From Psychroflexus halocasei (lineage in GTDB: Bacteria; Bacteroidota; Bacteroidia; Flavobacteriales; Flavobacteriaceae), in assembly GCF_900107595.1 (NCBI RefSeq), contig NZ_FNQF01000002.1, positions 248,001 to 312,000 of the forward strand: 64,000 bases of DNA. Reading direction: 5' to 3'. The translations under genes and the position numbers were made by a program. Below, in pieces: positions 16,715-25,628 of the stretch (its first letter is position 1; the number at the start of each line of letters is the position of its first letter). A model generated the notes under the pieces. It did no database searches. It worked only from the letters and a program-made list of their open reading frames with translations, and was not told where the DNA came from.

Positions 16715-17494
16715 TTAATCGTTTTTCTTAGCTTTTTCCCATATTTCGTCCATTTCAGTAAGACTCATTTGCCTTAAACTCATTTTTCGAAGTTCTGTTT
16801 CTTGTTCTAAATATTGAAATCTCTTGATAAATTTCTTGTTTGTTTGCTCTAAAGCATTCTCTGGATTGATCCCTAAAAAACGAGCATAATTAATCATTGA
16901 AAAAAGCACATCACCAAATTCAGCTTCCATTTTGTCTTGATTTGCTTCTTCAACTTCAGCTAAAAACTCATCAAGCTCTTCTTTTACTTTTTCGAAAACC
17001 TGATCAGGAGTATCCCAATCAAAACCAACTCCAGCAACTTTTTCCTGAATCCGACTTGCTTTAACCAATGCTGGCAGTGATCTTGGCACGCCTTCTAAAA
17101 CTGATTTTTTTCCTTCTTTTAATTTGAGAGCTTCCCAATTCTTCTTAACGTCTTCTTCATTTTCAACCTTAACATCTCCATAAATATGTGGATGTCTATC
17201 AACTAATTTATTACATATGCGTTCTGCAACATCACTAAAATCAAATGTGTTTGTTTCACTAGCAATTTTGCTGTAAAAAACTAAGTGTAACAAAACATCA
17301 CCGATTTCTTCCTTAACAGCCTCTTCATCTTTATCAAGAATTGCATCACCAAGCTCATAAACTTCTTCAATGGTTAAATGCCTTAAAGACTCCATTGTTT
17401 GCTTACGATCCCAAGGGCATTTTTCACGTAAATCGTCCATGATATGTAACAAACGCTCAAATGATTTCAGTTGTTTCGTTTTATCAGCTTTCAT
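16715..17494 (-). CDS. mazG: Nucleoside triphosphate pyrophosphohydrolase MazG
   Basis: Hydrolyses nucleoside triphosphates to monophosphate and pyrophosphate, clearing aberrant nucleotides. 259 residues from ATG 17494 with two MazG domains. The first contains CPWDRKQTMESLRHLTIEE and the metal-binding EExxE region (IEEVYEL ... EEIGDVLLHL). The second contains EELDEFLAEVEEAN and EFGDVLFSMINYARFLG. An in-frame ATG further upstream (17530) lies inside the terminator hairpin of the preceding gene, so the start MKADKTKQ is preferred. Length matches E. coli MazG (263). Confidence 0.92.
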   Translation of the reverse strand: MKADKTKQLKSFERLLHIMDDLREKCPWDRKQTMESLRHLTIEEVYELGDAILDKDEEAVKEEIGDVLLHLVFYSKIASETNTFDFSDVAERICNKLVDRHPHIYGDVKVENEEDVKKNWEALKLKEGKKSVLEGVPRSLPALVKASRIQEKVAGVGFDWDTPDQVFEKVKEELDEFLAEVEEANQDKMEAEFGDVLFSMINYARFLGINPENALEQTNKKFIKRFQYLEQETELRKMSLRQMSLTEMDEIWEKAKKND

Positions 17495-17512
17495 AAATTT
17501 ATTTTTAAAATC

Positions 17513-17546
17513 AAAGAGCCTCAAAATCAAAATTCTGAGGCTCTTT
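17513..17546 (-). terminator. Terminator between DUF5606 gene and mazG
   Basis: An 11-bp stem AAAGAGCCTCA (17513-17523) with TGAGGCTCTTT (17536-17546), 26 bases past the DUF5606 stop on the minus strand. It separates DUF5606 from mazG. Confidence 0.75.
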
Positions 17547-17572
17547 AAATATTATCTGTGTCGTTTTCTAAC

Positions 17573-18001
17573 TTATTCAGTTTCTGTAGCTTCTTTTTCC
17601 TCAGCTTCACTTTCTTCAGAAAAATCTAATAAATCACGTGTTTGAAGTAAGTTATACCATTGTATCACTTTCTTGATATCACTTGGGTAAACACGATCTT
17701 CATCATATTCTGGTAAAACTTCAGAGAAATAAGACTTTAACTCTGTGATTGCAGATTTATGAGAAATAGCTTCCTTCCCTTCTTCTTTTTCATTGATTTT
17801 TAGAAAAACTTCTTTTAAAGGAATTTCTTCTGTATAAGTATATATTGCAATTTCACTTAAAATGCTGACGTTGTTTTGAAGGTTAATCGGCATCTTTTTG
17901 TCATTCTCTAAAGACTTAATAATAAAGCCTCCTCTCGTTTTTGCCATTAATTCATATAAGCCAGGTTTTCCTGAAACTGCTAAGATTTTATCTAATTCCA
18001 T
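17573..18001 (-). CDS. DUF5606 domain protein
   Basis: 142 residues starting MELDKILAVSGKPGLYEL, the conserved opening of DUF5606 proteins of Bacteroidota. It is followed by RGGFIIKSLENDKKMPI and a C-terminal acidic tail (SEESEAEEKEATETE). It is cytosolic, of unknown function. The start at 18001 is preferred over an ATG six codons earlier because MELDKIL is the family start. It lies downstream of def on the same strand with about 50 bases between, and is ended by its own terminator. Confidence 0.85.
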   Translation of the reverse strand: MELDKILAVSGKPGLYELMAKTRGGFIIKSLENDKKMPINLQNNVSILSEIAIYTYTEEIPLKEVFLKINEKEEGKEAISHKSAITELKSYFSEVLPEYDEDRVYPSDIKKVIQWYNLLQTRDLLDFSEESEAEEKEATETE

Positions 18002-18051
18002 ATTTTTTATTTTACGCACAAATATGCGATATCAGTATTATTTTTCAAAAT

Positions 18052-18642
18052 TTATCTGCGCTTTTTCAACTGAGGAAAACGCATTCTATAGTCCACTTTT
18101 ACTTTACCTTTTGTAATATTATTGAGTTTTCCTTTGATCAATTTTCGTTTTAAACTTGAAAGTTTATCGGTAAACAAAATTCCTTCTATGTGATCATATT
18201 CATGTTGAACAACACGTGCTGCCAAACCTGATAATTCTTCAGTTTGCTTTTCAAAATTTTGATCATAATACTCAATCTTAATATTAGGCTGACGAAAAAC
18301 GTCTTCTCTAACGTCAGGAATACTTAAGCAACCTTCATTAAAATCCCACGCATCACCATTTTCTTCTATAATAACCGGATTGATAAAAACACGTTTAAAG
18401 TCTTTCAACTCTGTTTCTTCATTTTCAATTAAATCGTCATCTTCAGCAAATGGTGAAGCATCAATCACAAACAAACGAATTGAAAGGCCTACTTGTGGTG
18501 CAGCCAAACCTACACCATGTGCATTGTACATGCTTTCCCACATATTCTCAATTAAGGTATCAAGTTTGGGATAATCCTTTTGTATTTCTTTAGCTTTTCT
18601 TTTTAAAACAGGATCGCCATAGGCGACAATTGGTAAAATCAT
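18052..18642 (-). CDS. def: Peptide deformylase
   Basis: Removes the formyl group from the N-terminal methionine of nascent proteins. 196 residues with all three family motifs: GVGLAAPQ (43-50), EGCLS (103-107, metal-ligand Cys105) and HEYDH (147-151, metal-ligand histidines and catalytic glutamate). An acidic insertion (DDDLIENEETELKD, about 68-81) is typical of Bacteroidota forms. A TAAATTTG box (18662-18669, minus) lies 19 bases upstream of the ATG. It is followed by DUF5606. Confidence 0.96.
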   Translation of the reverse strand: MILPIVAYGDPVLKRKAKEIQKDYPKLDTLIENMWESMYNAHGVGLAAPQVGLSIRLFVIDASPFAEDDDLIENEETELKDFKRVFINPVIIEENGDAWDFNEGCLSIPDVREDVFRQPNIKIEYYDQNFEKQTEELSGLAARVVQHEYDHIEGILFTDKLSSLKRKLIKGKLNNITKGKVKVDYRMRFPQLKKRR

Positions 18643-18661
18643 TACTGAAAATTTTGTAGTG

Positions 18662-18669
18662 CAAATTTA
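18662..18669 (-). promoter_or_regulatory. Candidate -7 element (TAAATTTG) for def
   Basis: The minus-strand octamer TAAATTTG lies 19 bases before the def start codon, at the same distance as in several other genes here. Confidence 0.45.
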
Positions 18670-18725
18670 AACATTCTCTTAGATATCACACATGAATAGC
18701 AGATTTATCCTTCTGACTAAATAGA

Positions 18726-19130
18726 TTAATATAAGTAATTTTGCAAAATAATTGTTGCACTCACCTCATCAATTAGAGCTTTATTGCGCCGTTTTTTCTG
18801 ACTCAAACCAGAATCAATCATGGTTTGAAATGCCATTTTAGAAGTAAAACGTTCATCGATGCGTTCAATTTTTATGCTGGGAAAGATTTTGTTCAAATCT
18901 TCTACTAAAAAACCTATGTTCTTCTCAAGAGCCATTGGGTTTCCATCAATATGTTTGGGCTCTCCAATGACGATGACATCAACTTTGTTTTTATGAATAT
19001 AATCTTTCAAAAAAGGCATCAGTTCTTTGGTTTCAACAGTTTTTAATCCTGAAGCAATCATCTTCATATCGTCAGTCACAGCAATTCCTGTGCGTTTTAT
19101 TCCAAAGTCTAAAGCAAGTGCTTGCGCCAT
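18726..19130 (-). CDS. ruvX: Putative pre-16S rRNA nuclease / Holliday junction resolvase-like YqgF
   Basis: 134 residues with the RNase H-like fold of YqgF/RuvX: ALDFGIKRTGIAVTD at the start (catalytic Asp), VIGEPKHIDGNP in the middle, RIDERFTSKMA, and a C-terminal DEVSATIILQNYL. The family processes the 5' end of 16S rRNA in E. coli. A TATCTTTG box on the minus strand (19146-19153) ends about seven bases before an upstream in-frame ATG (19139). The second ATG (19130, MAQALALDFG) is therefore taken as the start; a leaderless start at 19139 cannot be excluded. Confidence 0.9.
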   Translation of the reverse strand: MAQALALDFGIKRTGIAVTDDMKMIASGLKTVETKELMPFLKDYIHKNKVDVIVIGEPKHIDGNPMALEKNIGFLVEDLNKIFPSIKIERIDERFTSKMAFQTMIDSGLSQKKRRNKALIDEVSATIILQNYLY

Positions 19131-19145
19131 TGATGTCATTTTTTA

Positions 19146-19153
19146 CAAAGATA
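19146..19153 (-). promoter_or_regulatory. Candidate -7 element (TATCTTTG) for ruvX
   Basis: The minus strand reads TATCTTTG, 15 bases before ATG 19130. It helps decide between two in-frame start codons. Confidence 0.45.
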
Positions 19154-19188
19154 GCTTTTCAATTTCAATAGTAGAATTTACAAAATCT

Positions 19189-19196
19189 TATATTTG
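19189..19196 (+). promoter_or_regulatory. Candidate -7 element (TATATTTG) for dapD
   Basis: TATATTTG ends 15 bases before ATG 19212. An alternative upstream TTG start (19194) falls inside the box and is rejected. The same octamer precedes the small membrane protein at 15870 and the second BlaI gene. Confidence 0.5.
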
Positions 19197-19211
19197 AAAA
19201 AAAATAGTGAA

Positions 19212-20027
19212 ATGGAAGATTTAAAGCAAGTGATTTTAAAAGCTTGGGACAACAGAGATTTACTTAAAGATGAAAAAACCATTGCTTCGATTCGAGAAGT
19301 CATCAACAAAATTGACTCAGGTGAATTGAGATGTGCAGAGCCTACTTCAGATGGTTGGCAGGTCAATGAATGGGTTAAAAAAGCTGTTGTTCTTTATTTC
19401 CCAATTCAAAAAATGGAAACTTTAGAAGCTGGTATTTTTGAATATCATGATAAAATGCCGCTTAAAACTGGTTATAAAGAAAAAGGAATTCGTGTTGTCC
19501 CAAACGCTGTTGCACGTCACGGCGCTTACATTTCAAGCGGTGTGATTATGATGCCGAGTTATGTTAACATCGGTGCTTATGTTGACGAGGGAACCATGGT
19601 AGATACCTGGGCAACTGTTGGTAGTTGTGCACAAATTGGCAAAAACGTTCACCTCTCTGGTGGCGTCGGTATTGGTGGTGTTCTCGAACCTTTGCAAGCT
19701 TCACCAGTTATTATTGAAGACAATGCTTTTTTAGGATCAAGATGTATTGTTGTTGAAGGCATTCGTGTTGAAAAAGAGGCTGTTCTTGGTGCAAATGTTG
19801 TTTTAACGGCTTCTACAAAAATTATAGATGTCACTGGAGATTCACCTGTTGAAATCAAAGGAAGAGTTCCTGCGAGATCGGTTGTGATTCCTGGGAGTTA
19901 TACCAAAAAATTCCCTGCTGGAGAATATCAAGTGCCTTGTGCATTAATTATTGGTCAACGTAAAGAAAGTACCAATAAAAAGACATCTTTAAACGACGCT
20001 TTAAGAACTTACGATGTCGCTGTCTAA
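19212..20027 (+). CDS. dapD: 2,3,4,5-tetrahydropyridine-2,6-dicarboxylate N-succinyltransferase
   Basis: Transfers succinyl from succinyl-CoA in the lysine/diaminopimelate pathway, feeding peptidoglycan synthesis. 271 residues from ATG 19212. The helical N-domain (LKQVILKAWDNRDLL) is followed by a left-handed beta-helix of hexapeptide repeats (VVPNAVARHGAYI, VNIGAYVDEGTMVDTWATVG, VGIGGVLEP, FLGSRCIVVEGIRV). The start follows the promoter box closely. No other dap gene is nearby. It is 22 bases upstream of the glycosyltransferase 9 gene, so the two may be co-transcribed. Confidence 0.95.
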   Translation: MEDLKQVILKAWDNRDLLKDEKTIASIREVINKIDSGELRCAEPTSDGWQVNEWVKKAVVLYFPIQKMETLEAGIFEYHDKMPLKTGYKEKGIRVVPNAVARHGAYISSGVIMMPSYVNIGAYVDEGTMVDTWATVGSCAQIGKNVHLSGGVGIGGVLEPLQASPVIIEDNAFLGSRCIVVEGIRVEKEAVLGANVVLTASTKIIDVTGDSPVEIKGRVPARSVVIPGSYTKKFPAGEYQVPCALIIGQRKESTNKKTSLNDALRTYDVAV

Positions 20028-20049
20028 ACGATAAAAAAAAAGCTGATTT

Positions 20050-21108
20050 ATGAAAATACTTGTCATTCAACAAAAAATGATCGGAGATGTCTTGATCAGC
20101 AGTTTGATTTGTGAAAACTTAAAAAAGAATTTTCCTGAATCAGAAGTTCACTATTTGGTCAATGCATTTTGTAAACCTGTGGTTCAGGGAAATCCTTATA
20201 TCGACAAGTTTATTTTGTTTGAAGATCAATTTAGAAAAAGTAAAACTGAATTGTTCAAGTTTTTAGGTTCTATAAAAAGAGAAAAATATACCCATGTTTT
20301 TGATGCTTACGGAAAGATAGAAAGCAATCTCGTCTCGCTTTTCAGCAAAGCTTCCTTTAAAGCAAGTTACTACAAACCTTATACAAGCTGGATTTATCAA
20401 AAAACCTTCAAAGAATTATCCGTTAATCATTCAGAAGCTGGCACTGCCATTGACAACAGAATAAAATTATTAAAAACTTTAAAAGATGTCAAGGTTTACA
20501 ACAATAAACCAAAAATATATCTGACTAAAGAAGAGAAAAATTCAGCTTCAGAAGTTTTTAAAAAGCATGGTTTATCAGGCCATAAAACCATCATGATTAG
20601 CTCAATGGGTAGTAATAATAGCAAGACTTATCCAATTGAATACATGGCTGAAGTTTTAGACTTTATTACTTCTCAAACTGATTTTGATCTGATTTTTAAT
20701 TATTTACCACAGCAGAAAAAAGAAGTTCAAACATTATATGATCTCTGTTCTAAAAAAACACAACAAAAAATCAACCTTGAATTAACTGCTGAATCTTTAA
20801 GAGGATTTATGACGCTTTGCGATCAATGTAAAGCGATTATTGGCAATGAAGGTGGAACAATTAATATGGCAAAAGCTTTAGATGTGCCGAGTTTTGCAAT
20901 ATTTTCACCGTGGATTTTAAAGGATGGCTGGAACAGTTTTGAGAAAAATCATCCAAATGCTTCCGTACATCTCAATGATTATAAACCTGAGTTGTGTAAA
21001 GAACCAACTAAAATTTTAAAAGAAAAGTCATCTGAATTGTATCAAGCTTTTAAGCCTGAATTATTTCTACCTAAATTAGAGAGATTTATCAATCAGTATG
21101 TAAATTAA
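20050..21108 (+). CDS. Glycosyltransferase family 9 (heptosyltransferase-like)
   Basis: 352 residues with the GT9 fold: MIGDVLISS near residue 14 in the acceptor-side N-domain, and IGNEGGTINMAKALDVPSFAIFSP near 275-298, the nucleotide-sugar binding part of the C-domain. GT9 enzymes add heptose or related sugars to the inner LPS core at the cytosolic face of the inner membrane; the exact sugar is unknown. It is the first gene of the surface-glycan cluster. Its last 20 bases overlap the 3' end of the convergent GT2 gene at 21089. Confidence 0.87.
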   Translation: MKILVIQQKMIGDVLISSLICENLKKNFPESEVHYLVNAFCKPVVQGNPYIDKFILFEDQFRKSKTELFKFLGSIKREKYTHVFDAYGKIESNLVSLFSKASFKASYYKPYTSWIYQKTFKELSVNHSEAGTAIDNRIKLLKTLKDVKVYNNKPKIYLTKEEKNSASEVFKKHGLSGHKTIMISSMGSNNSKTYPIEYMAEVLDFITSQTDFDLIFNYLPQQKKEVQTLYDLCSKKTQQKINLELTAESLRGFMTLCDQCKAIIGNEGGTINMAKALDVPSFAIFSPWILKDGWNSFEKNHPNASVHLNDYKPELCKEPTKILKEKSSELYQAFKPELFLPKLERFINQYVN

Positions 21109-21907
21109 GACCATGGCTTGTTTTAATTCTTTTTAGAGATTTTGTTTCTGACCTAATAGCATCATTTTTCTGCCAAGCTTCATCAGTCACATAACCTCTT
21201 TCGTGCTCTAAATGAACAACAATTGCAAAATACCTGACGCGTTTTGCTTCTAAACCAGCGTTTTCAAGCCTTTCGCCAAACTCTCTGTCTTCGCCTCCAT
21301 ATTTCATACGTTCATCAAAACCATTAACCGAAAGAATATCTTTTTTCCAAGCAGATGCATTCCCACCATTCCATGTGGCTTTAGTTGGCGTAATAAAATT
21401 CATTAAATGTGTGACACCTTTATTTTTGCTAAGTTTTACATTCTTAAAATTAGACTTTAAACCTTTAGATTTTAACCAATCTATGTCAAAACATCTTTGA
21501 GATTGAATATCACTTTCATCAATCAATTCAGAAATTTCCATACTTAAGGGGAAATGCCCACCAGATAAAAATGTTGATTCTTCTCTGTTTCTAAGATGAG
21601 ATTTTACAAAATCTTTTCGAGGAACACAGTCACCATCTGTGAAAATAAGATAATTTGTAGATGAAGCAATAATGGCTTTATTTAAGATTCGCGTTTTCTG
21701 AAAACCTTCATCAGGATGCCAAACATGATTAATCGTCAAATCGGTTTGTTTTTGAATCTCGTTAAGCATTTCAGCTGTTTCTGGACCAGAACCATCATCA
21801 GCGATCACAATTTCAAAATCCTTAAAATCTTGACATGCATAACCTATCAGAACTTTCCTTAACCATTCTGGTTTGTTATATGTGCTGATAATAACTGAGG
21901 CTTGCAT
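21089..21907 (-). CDS. Glycosyltransferase family 2 with galactosyltransferase-type C-terminal module
   Basis: 272 residues. The GT-A start ASVIISTYNKPEWLRKVL is followed by VIADDGSGPET and a DxD motif in FTDGDCVPRKDF (about 90-101). The C-terminal part WNGGNASAWKKDILSVNGFDER ... GGEDREFGERL matches the Glyco_transf_7C module. It is probably a sugar transferase in surface glycan assembly; donor and acceptor are unknown. The 3' end overlaps the GT9 gene by 20 bases in convergent orientation. Upstream a TATTTTTG box (21924-21931, minus) can serve as promoter. Confidence 0.85.
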   Translation of the reverse strand: MQASVIISTYNKPEWLRKVLIGYACQDFKDFEIVIADDGSGPETAEMLNEIQKQTDLTINHVWHPDEGFQKTRILNKAIIASSTNYLIFTDGDCVPRKDFVKSHLRNREESTFLSGGHFPLSMEISELIDESDIQSQRCFDIDWLKSKGLKSNFKNVKLSKNKGVTHLMNFITPTKATWNGGNASAWKKDILSVNGFDERMKYGGEDREFGERLENAGLEAKRVRYFAIVVHLEHERGYVTDEAWQKNDAIRSETKSLKRIKTSHGLNLHTD

Positions 21908-21923
21908 TATTTAAAAATTTTGA

Positions 21924-22027
21924 CAAAAATAGAAGTTTAATTCAATTTAAGTTTGATTTTAAAAATGATTTAAGGTTTTAAAAAATCAAAAATTATTTTA
22001 GAGACTCATCACAATAGTTTAGTTTTG
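21924..22027. promoter_or_regulatory. Divergent promoter region of two glycosyltransferase genes
   Basis: The 154-base divergent gap contains TATTTTTG on the minus strand (21924-21931) for the gene ending at 21907, and TAGTTTTG on the plus strand (22020-22027) for the gene starting at 22062. Both match TAnnTTTG; -33 boxes are unclear. Confidence 0.4.
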
Positions 22028-22061
22028 CGTACTTTGTAGTTATTCAAAGTAAAACTTCTTA

Positions 22062-22844
22062 ATGTCTCAAATTAAGCCTAAAATCACTGGATTGATAATC
22101 ACGCTTAATGAAGAAAGAAATATCAAATCTGTTATTGAAAATCTTCATTTTGTGGATGAAATCATTGTACTAGACTCATTTTCAACTGATAAAACAATTG
22201 AAATTATTAAGACATTTCCTAATGTGAAGCTTTATCAAAATAAGTTTAAAAACTTTACAGATCAGAGAAACTTAGCACTTTCTTATGCCGAAAATGAATG
22301 GATTTTATTTTTGGATGCAGATGAAAGAATTACACAAAAACTTAAAGATGAAATTTTAAATGAAATACAAAAGCCGCAAACAGCTGATGCTTATTTTTTC
22401 AAAAGAAAGTTTAAATTTAAAAACAAAAATCTAAATTTTAGTGGTTGGCAAACTGATAAAAACGTAAGATTATTTAAAAAATCAAAAGCAATCTACACGA
22501 AAGAAAGGTTGGTTCATGAAATTTTATCAGTTAACGGCAGTACAAAAACTTTAAAAAACAAGCTGATTCATTATTCATATCTTGACTATCAATCCTACAA
22601 AGCAAAAATGATCAGTTATGCTCATCTCAAAGCTCAAGAATTACATCAAAAAGGCGTAAAACCTAACTTTTATCATTTTATAATCAAACCTGCTTATAGG
22701 TTTTTTCATAGCTACTTTATACGTCTTGGCATTTTGGATGGGAAAAAAGGAATCATTATCTGCTACCTCAATGCTTTAAGTGTTTATCACAGATACCCTG
22801 AACTCAAAAGATTGAATGCTTTGCCTGAAAAATCGACTGCTTGA
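22062..22844 (+). CDS. Glycosyltransferase family 2 (WaaE/KdtX-like)
   Basis: 260 residues. KITGLIITLNEERNIKSVIENL and VLDSFSTDKTIEI near the N-terminus, then FLDADERIT (about 87-95, DxD-type metal site), NFSGWQTDKNVRLF and LVHEILSVNG match the WaaE/KdtX (lgtF-like) beta-glucosyltransferase group that acts on LPS inner core. The C-terminus has a hydrophobic or aromatic region (FYHFIIKPAYRFFHSYFIRLG) for membrane contact. Its TGA stop abuts the stop codon of the convergent gene with no gap. Confidence 0.86.
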   Translation: MSQIKPKITGLIITLNEERNIKSVIENLHFVDEIIVLDSFSTDKTIEIIKTFPNVKLYQNKFKNFTDQRNLALSYAENEWILFLDADERITQKLKDEILNEIQKPQTADAYFFKRKFKFKNKNLNFSGWQTDKNVRLFKKSKAIYTKERLVHEILSVNGSTKTLKNKLIHYSYLDYQSYKAKMISYAHLKAQELHQKGVKPNFYHFIIKPAYRFFHSYFIRLGILDGKKGIIICYLNALSVYHRYPELKRLNALPEKSTA

Positions 22845-23603
22845 TTATTTCTTCCAGAATTTGATTTTCTTTTTCAAACGTTGTTTTCGCTGGAATTTTG
22901 CTTGAAACTCAACCGTATAAAACCACATTTTTTCAAAAACTTCTTCAAAAGGTCGTTGAGATAGTTTAGCGTATTCATCACTCATGATTTCAACCATAAT
23001 TTTGTGTGGCGTGAGTCTCCTCATATTACGCATACGATCATCAAAATTTAAAGATCTAAAATTCATTCTGTTTAAATCTACCAACTTAAAGCCGTATGAA
23101 TTTTCATTTTCAAAAATGAGCGTATTACCTGGAGAATGATCTAAAAACTCAACTTCTTTCTCATGTAAATCAAAAGAAAAAGCTGTAAAAGCTCTTAATA
23201 TTTTCTCGTGATTATCTATTTCTGAATCGTGAACTAAGTCACGATAAGTATATTTTGGTTCATCATGAAAACTGATGTAATAAGAATCCTTTAAGCCTAA
23301 ACCACCATAATTTTCAATATAAGCCACTGGTTTTGGCGTTCCTATTTCTAAAGAAATTAATTTATTTGCAAATTGAAAAGAACGTTCGGCTTTCGATTGA
23401 CGCACATATCGATACGCAAATTGGTTCATCGCATTTGGCGTTTTAAAGGCTTTAATGTTTATTTTCTGTCCTTTAAAATCAAATAATTTAATCCGGTTTC
23501 TGTCGCCATTTCCAAAATCTTCACCAGAGTTCTGAAAATTTTCGATGAAAGACAAGAGTTCTTCTTTGTCTTCTTGGTAAATCGGATTAAATACTGCTCG
23601 CAT
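22845..23603 (-). CDS. Kdo-kinase-like lipopolysaccharide kinase (InaA/KdkA family)
   Basis: 252 residues with the protein-kinase-like fold of LPS core kinases. The catalytic-loop equivalent is FLDHSPGNTLI (about 155-165), with catalytic Asp and Asn. The metal-binding DFG equivalent is KLVDLNRMNFR (about 174-184). The N-terminal lobe has FKTPNAMNQFAYRYVRQSKAERSF around residues 56-79. By family and by neighbours it probably phosphorylates Kdo in lipid A-core, which would fit a single-Kdo LOS. The stop codon touches that of the convergent GT2 gene. A TAAATTTG box lies upstream (23631-23638, minus). Confidence 0.8.
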   Translation of the reverse strand: MRAVFNPIYQEDKEELLSFIENFQNSGEDFGNGDRNRIKLFDFKGQKINIKAFKTPNAMNQFAYRYVRQSKAERSFQFANKLISLEIGTPKPVAYIENYGGLGLKDSYYISFHDEPKYTYRDLVHDSEIDNHEKILRAFTAFSFDLHEKEVEFLDHSPGNTLIFENENSYGFKLVDLNRMNFRSLNFDDRMRNMRRLTPHKIMVEIMSDEYAKLSQRPFEEVFEKMWFYTVEFQAKFQRKQRLKKKIKFWKK

Positions 23604-23630
23604 AATAAATTATAAAATCGCAAATTTAGC

Positions 23631-23696
23631 TTTATTCATTTTTTAAAAAAGGATGTAGCACAATAATTTTATAATTATAAAAATTATCTACTTTTG
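23631..23696. promoter_or_regulatory. Divergent promoter region, Kdo-kinase-like and GT2 genes
   Basis: The 109-base divergent gap holds TAAATTTG (23631-23638, minus) and TACTTTTG (23689-23696, plus), each a TAnnTTTG match, 27 and 16 bases from their respective start codons. Confidence 0.45.
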
Positions 23697-23712
23697 TTAA
23701 AAATCGCTTAAT

Positions 23713-24510
23713 ATGTCAAACAAACTCCAATGCAGCCTAGTCACGCCTACATATAATTGGCCCGAAGCGCTTGAACTTTTGTTACTTAGTATTTTAGATC
23801 AAACTCAACTACCTGACGAAGTGATTGTTGCTGATGATGGTTCAACTGAAGAAACTAAAAATTTAATTGAAAAGTTTCAAAAGAATTTTCCAGTGCCACT
23901 AATTCACGTTTGGCATGAAGACAAAGCAAATCGCAAGCCTCGTATTATGAATCAAGCGATTGCTAAGGCTAAATATCCTTATATTGTTGAAATAGATGGT
24001 GATATTATTATGCATAAGAATTTTGTGAAAGATCATCTGAATTTTGCGAAAAAAGGTCTTTATCTTTATGGTTCAAGGGCAAACATTCAAAGAGAACATC
24101 TTGAGGAATTGATTGAAAAAAAGCAAATTCATTTTAATTATTTTTCAAAAGGTATTAAAAAACGTGGAAGGACTTTACATTTTCCAGCACTAACAAATAT
24201 CTATAAACCTGTTGATGAACGCTCACGAAAATTACGTGGTTGTAATATGTCTTTTTGGCGAGAAGATTTTATCAAAGTGAATGGTTTTAATGAAAACCTC
24301 GTTGGCTGGGGAATCGATGATTCTGAAATGATTCAGCGATTACATAATATTGGTATCAAAGGTAAGCGCCTGAAATTTGCAGGAATTGCTTATCATATTT
24401 ACCATAAAGAACAATCGAAATCTCATATTGATATCAACAGAGAAATAGAAGAACAAACTACTGAGAAAAAGCTGACTTATTGCGAAAAAGGCGTTGATCA
24501 GTTTTTATAA
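23713..24510 (+). CDS. Glycosyltransferase family 2 with galactosyltransferase-type C-terminal module
   Basis: 265 residues with the same architecture as the gene at 21089: SLVTPTYNWPEALELLL, VIVADDGSTEET, the DxD motif EIDGDIIMHKNF (about 93-104), then RGCNMSFWREDFIKVNGF and GWGIDDSEMIQRL near 178-215. The two are distant paralogues rather than recent duplicates. It is likely a core or O-unit sugar transferase. The last 6 bases overlap the 3' end of the convergent GT4 gene. Confidence 0.86.
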   Translation: MSNKLQCSLVTPTYNWPEALELLLLSILDQTQLPDEVIVADDGSTEETKNLIEKFQKNFPVPLIHVWHEDKANRKPRIMNQAIAKAKYPYIVEIDGDIIMHKNFVKDHLNFAKKGLYLYGSRANIQREHLEELIEKKQIHFNYFSKGIKKRGRTLHFPALTNIYKPVDERSRKLRGCNMSFWREDFIKVNGFNENLVGWGIDDSEMIQRLHNIGIKGKRLKFAGIAYHIYHKEQSKSHIDINREIEEQTTEKKLTYCEKGVDQFL

Positions 24511-25590
24511 TTTCTTATAAATTTCTTCAACTTTTTCAGCTTGTAACTCAGAAGTGAAGTTTTTAAGTACAAAATCTTTATTGGCTTCTAAAACTTCATC
24601 AAACCTTGTTTTATTTTTATATAAATCTAAAATAAACTCTGCTAATAGCTTGCTATTTTTCACATCAGCGATATAGCCATTTTCAGTATGATTAATTAAA
24701 AGTTCTGAAATTCCGACTCTGGTCGTGACAACTTTAGTTTTGAAATAAAAAGCTTCCAACAATGAAGTCGGTCCGCCTTCACGCTCAGAAGTTAGCAAGA
24801 AAACATCAAAATAATCATGTAATAAATACGCCTGATTAAATTGATTTAAAAATAAAACATGCTTTTCTAAATTTAATTCTTTTACTCGATTTTGATATTC
24901 TGGAGTTAATTTTGAAAATCCGCCAACTTGCACAAATTGAATATCTTTTATTTGATAATGGTTCACAAGTTGGTCAGCGACATCAATAAATGTGTCTAAA
25001 TCTTTGGCAGCTGAATGATTTGCGATATTGCCAACTGTAAAGATTGATGAATCAAATGGAGGTTTAAAGTCTTTTGGAAAATCTTCAAATTCTATATTAA
25101 ATGAGTCATGAACAACTTTAAGTTTAGCTTGGTTTTTTTTAGAAAGCATCATTTTAAATTCATTTTTGACATAATCTGAAACACAAATAATTTGATTAAT
25201 TTGAGAAAAATTATATTTCAAACGACTCAAGAAACTTGAACTTCTGCCTATTCCTTTTTTTTCAAAAATAAGTTTGGCTTTAAAGCGATATTTAAATGAA
25301 GTATAATAAGCCAAAGTTAATGCATCACTCGTGTGCAAGTGAATGACATCAGGCTTTATTTTTTGAATATATTTCTTAAATGAAGTTGTATTTTTAAAAG
25401 ATTTCAATTTAGGATGCTCAGCACATTCAAAATGAATATCATAATCCTCAAAAGCTTTATTAATTTTAGAATCCTCTACACCAAAAACATAATTTTCTAG
25501 ATCATTTTTGTTTAAATTTGTCACCAAATTAAAGAGTTGTTGCTCGTTGCCTCCCCATATTTTTGCACCAGTAACGTGTAAAACCTTCAT
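24505..25590 (-). CDS. Glycosyltransferase family 4
   Basis: 361 residues with a GT-B fold. The N-terminal VTGAKIWGGNEQQLFNLV is the usual GGNEQ acceptor loop of GT4. The C-terminal SEREGGPTSLLEAFYFKTKVVTT (around residue 268-290) contains the E-x7-E nucleotide-sugar motif. It is a cytosolic or membrane-peripheral retaining transferase using an NDP-sugar; the sugar is unknown. It is divergent from tsaC with only 38 bases between start codons and convergent with the GT2 at 23713. Confidence 0.87.
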   Translation of the reverse strand: MKVLHVTGAKIWGGNEQQLFNLVTNLNKNDLENYVFGVEDSKINKAFEDYDIHFECAEHPKLKSFKNTTSFKKYIQKIKPDVIHLHTSDALTLAYYTSFKYRFKAKLIFEKKGIGRSSSFLSRLKYNFSQINQIICVSDYVKNEFKMMLSKKNQAKLKVVHDSFNIEFEDFPKDFKPPFDSSIFTVGNIANHSAAKDLDTFIDVADQLVNHYQIKDIQFVQVGGFSKLTPEYQNRVKELNLEKHVLFLNQFNQAYLLHDYFDVFLLTSEREGGPTSLLEAFYFKTKVVTTRVGISELLINHTENGYIADVKNSKLLAEFILDLYKNKTRFDEVLEANKDFVLKNFTSELQAEKVEEIYKKL

Positions 25591-25628
25591 TTAATTTTTT
25601 TTGTAAATTTTAGCATTTTATCCACTTT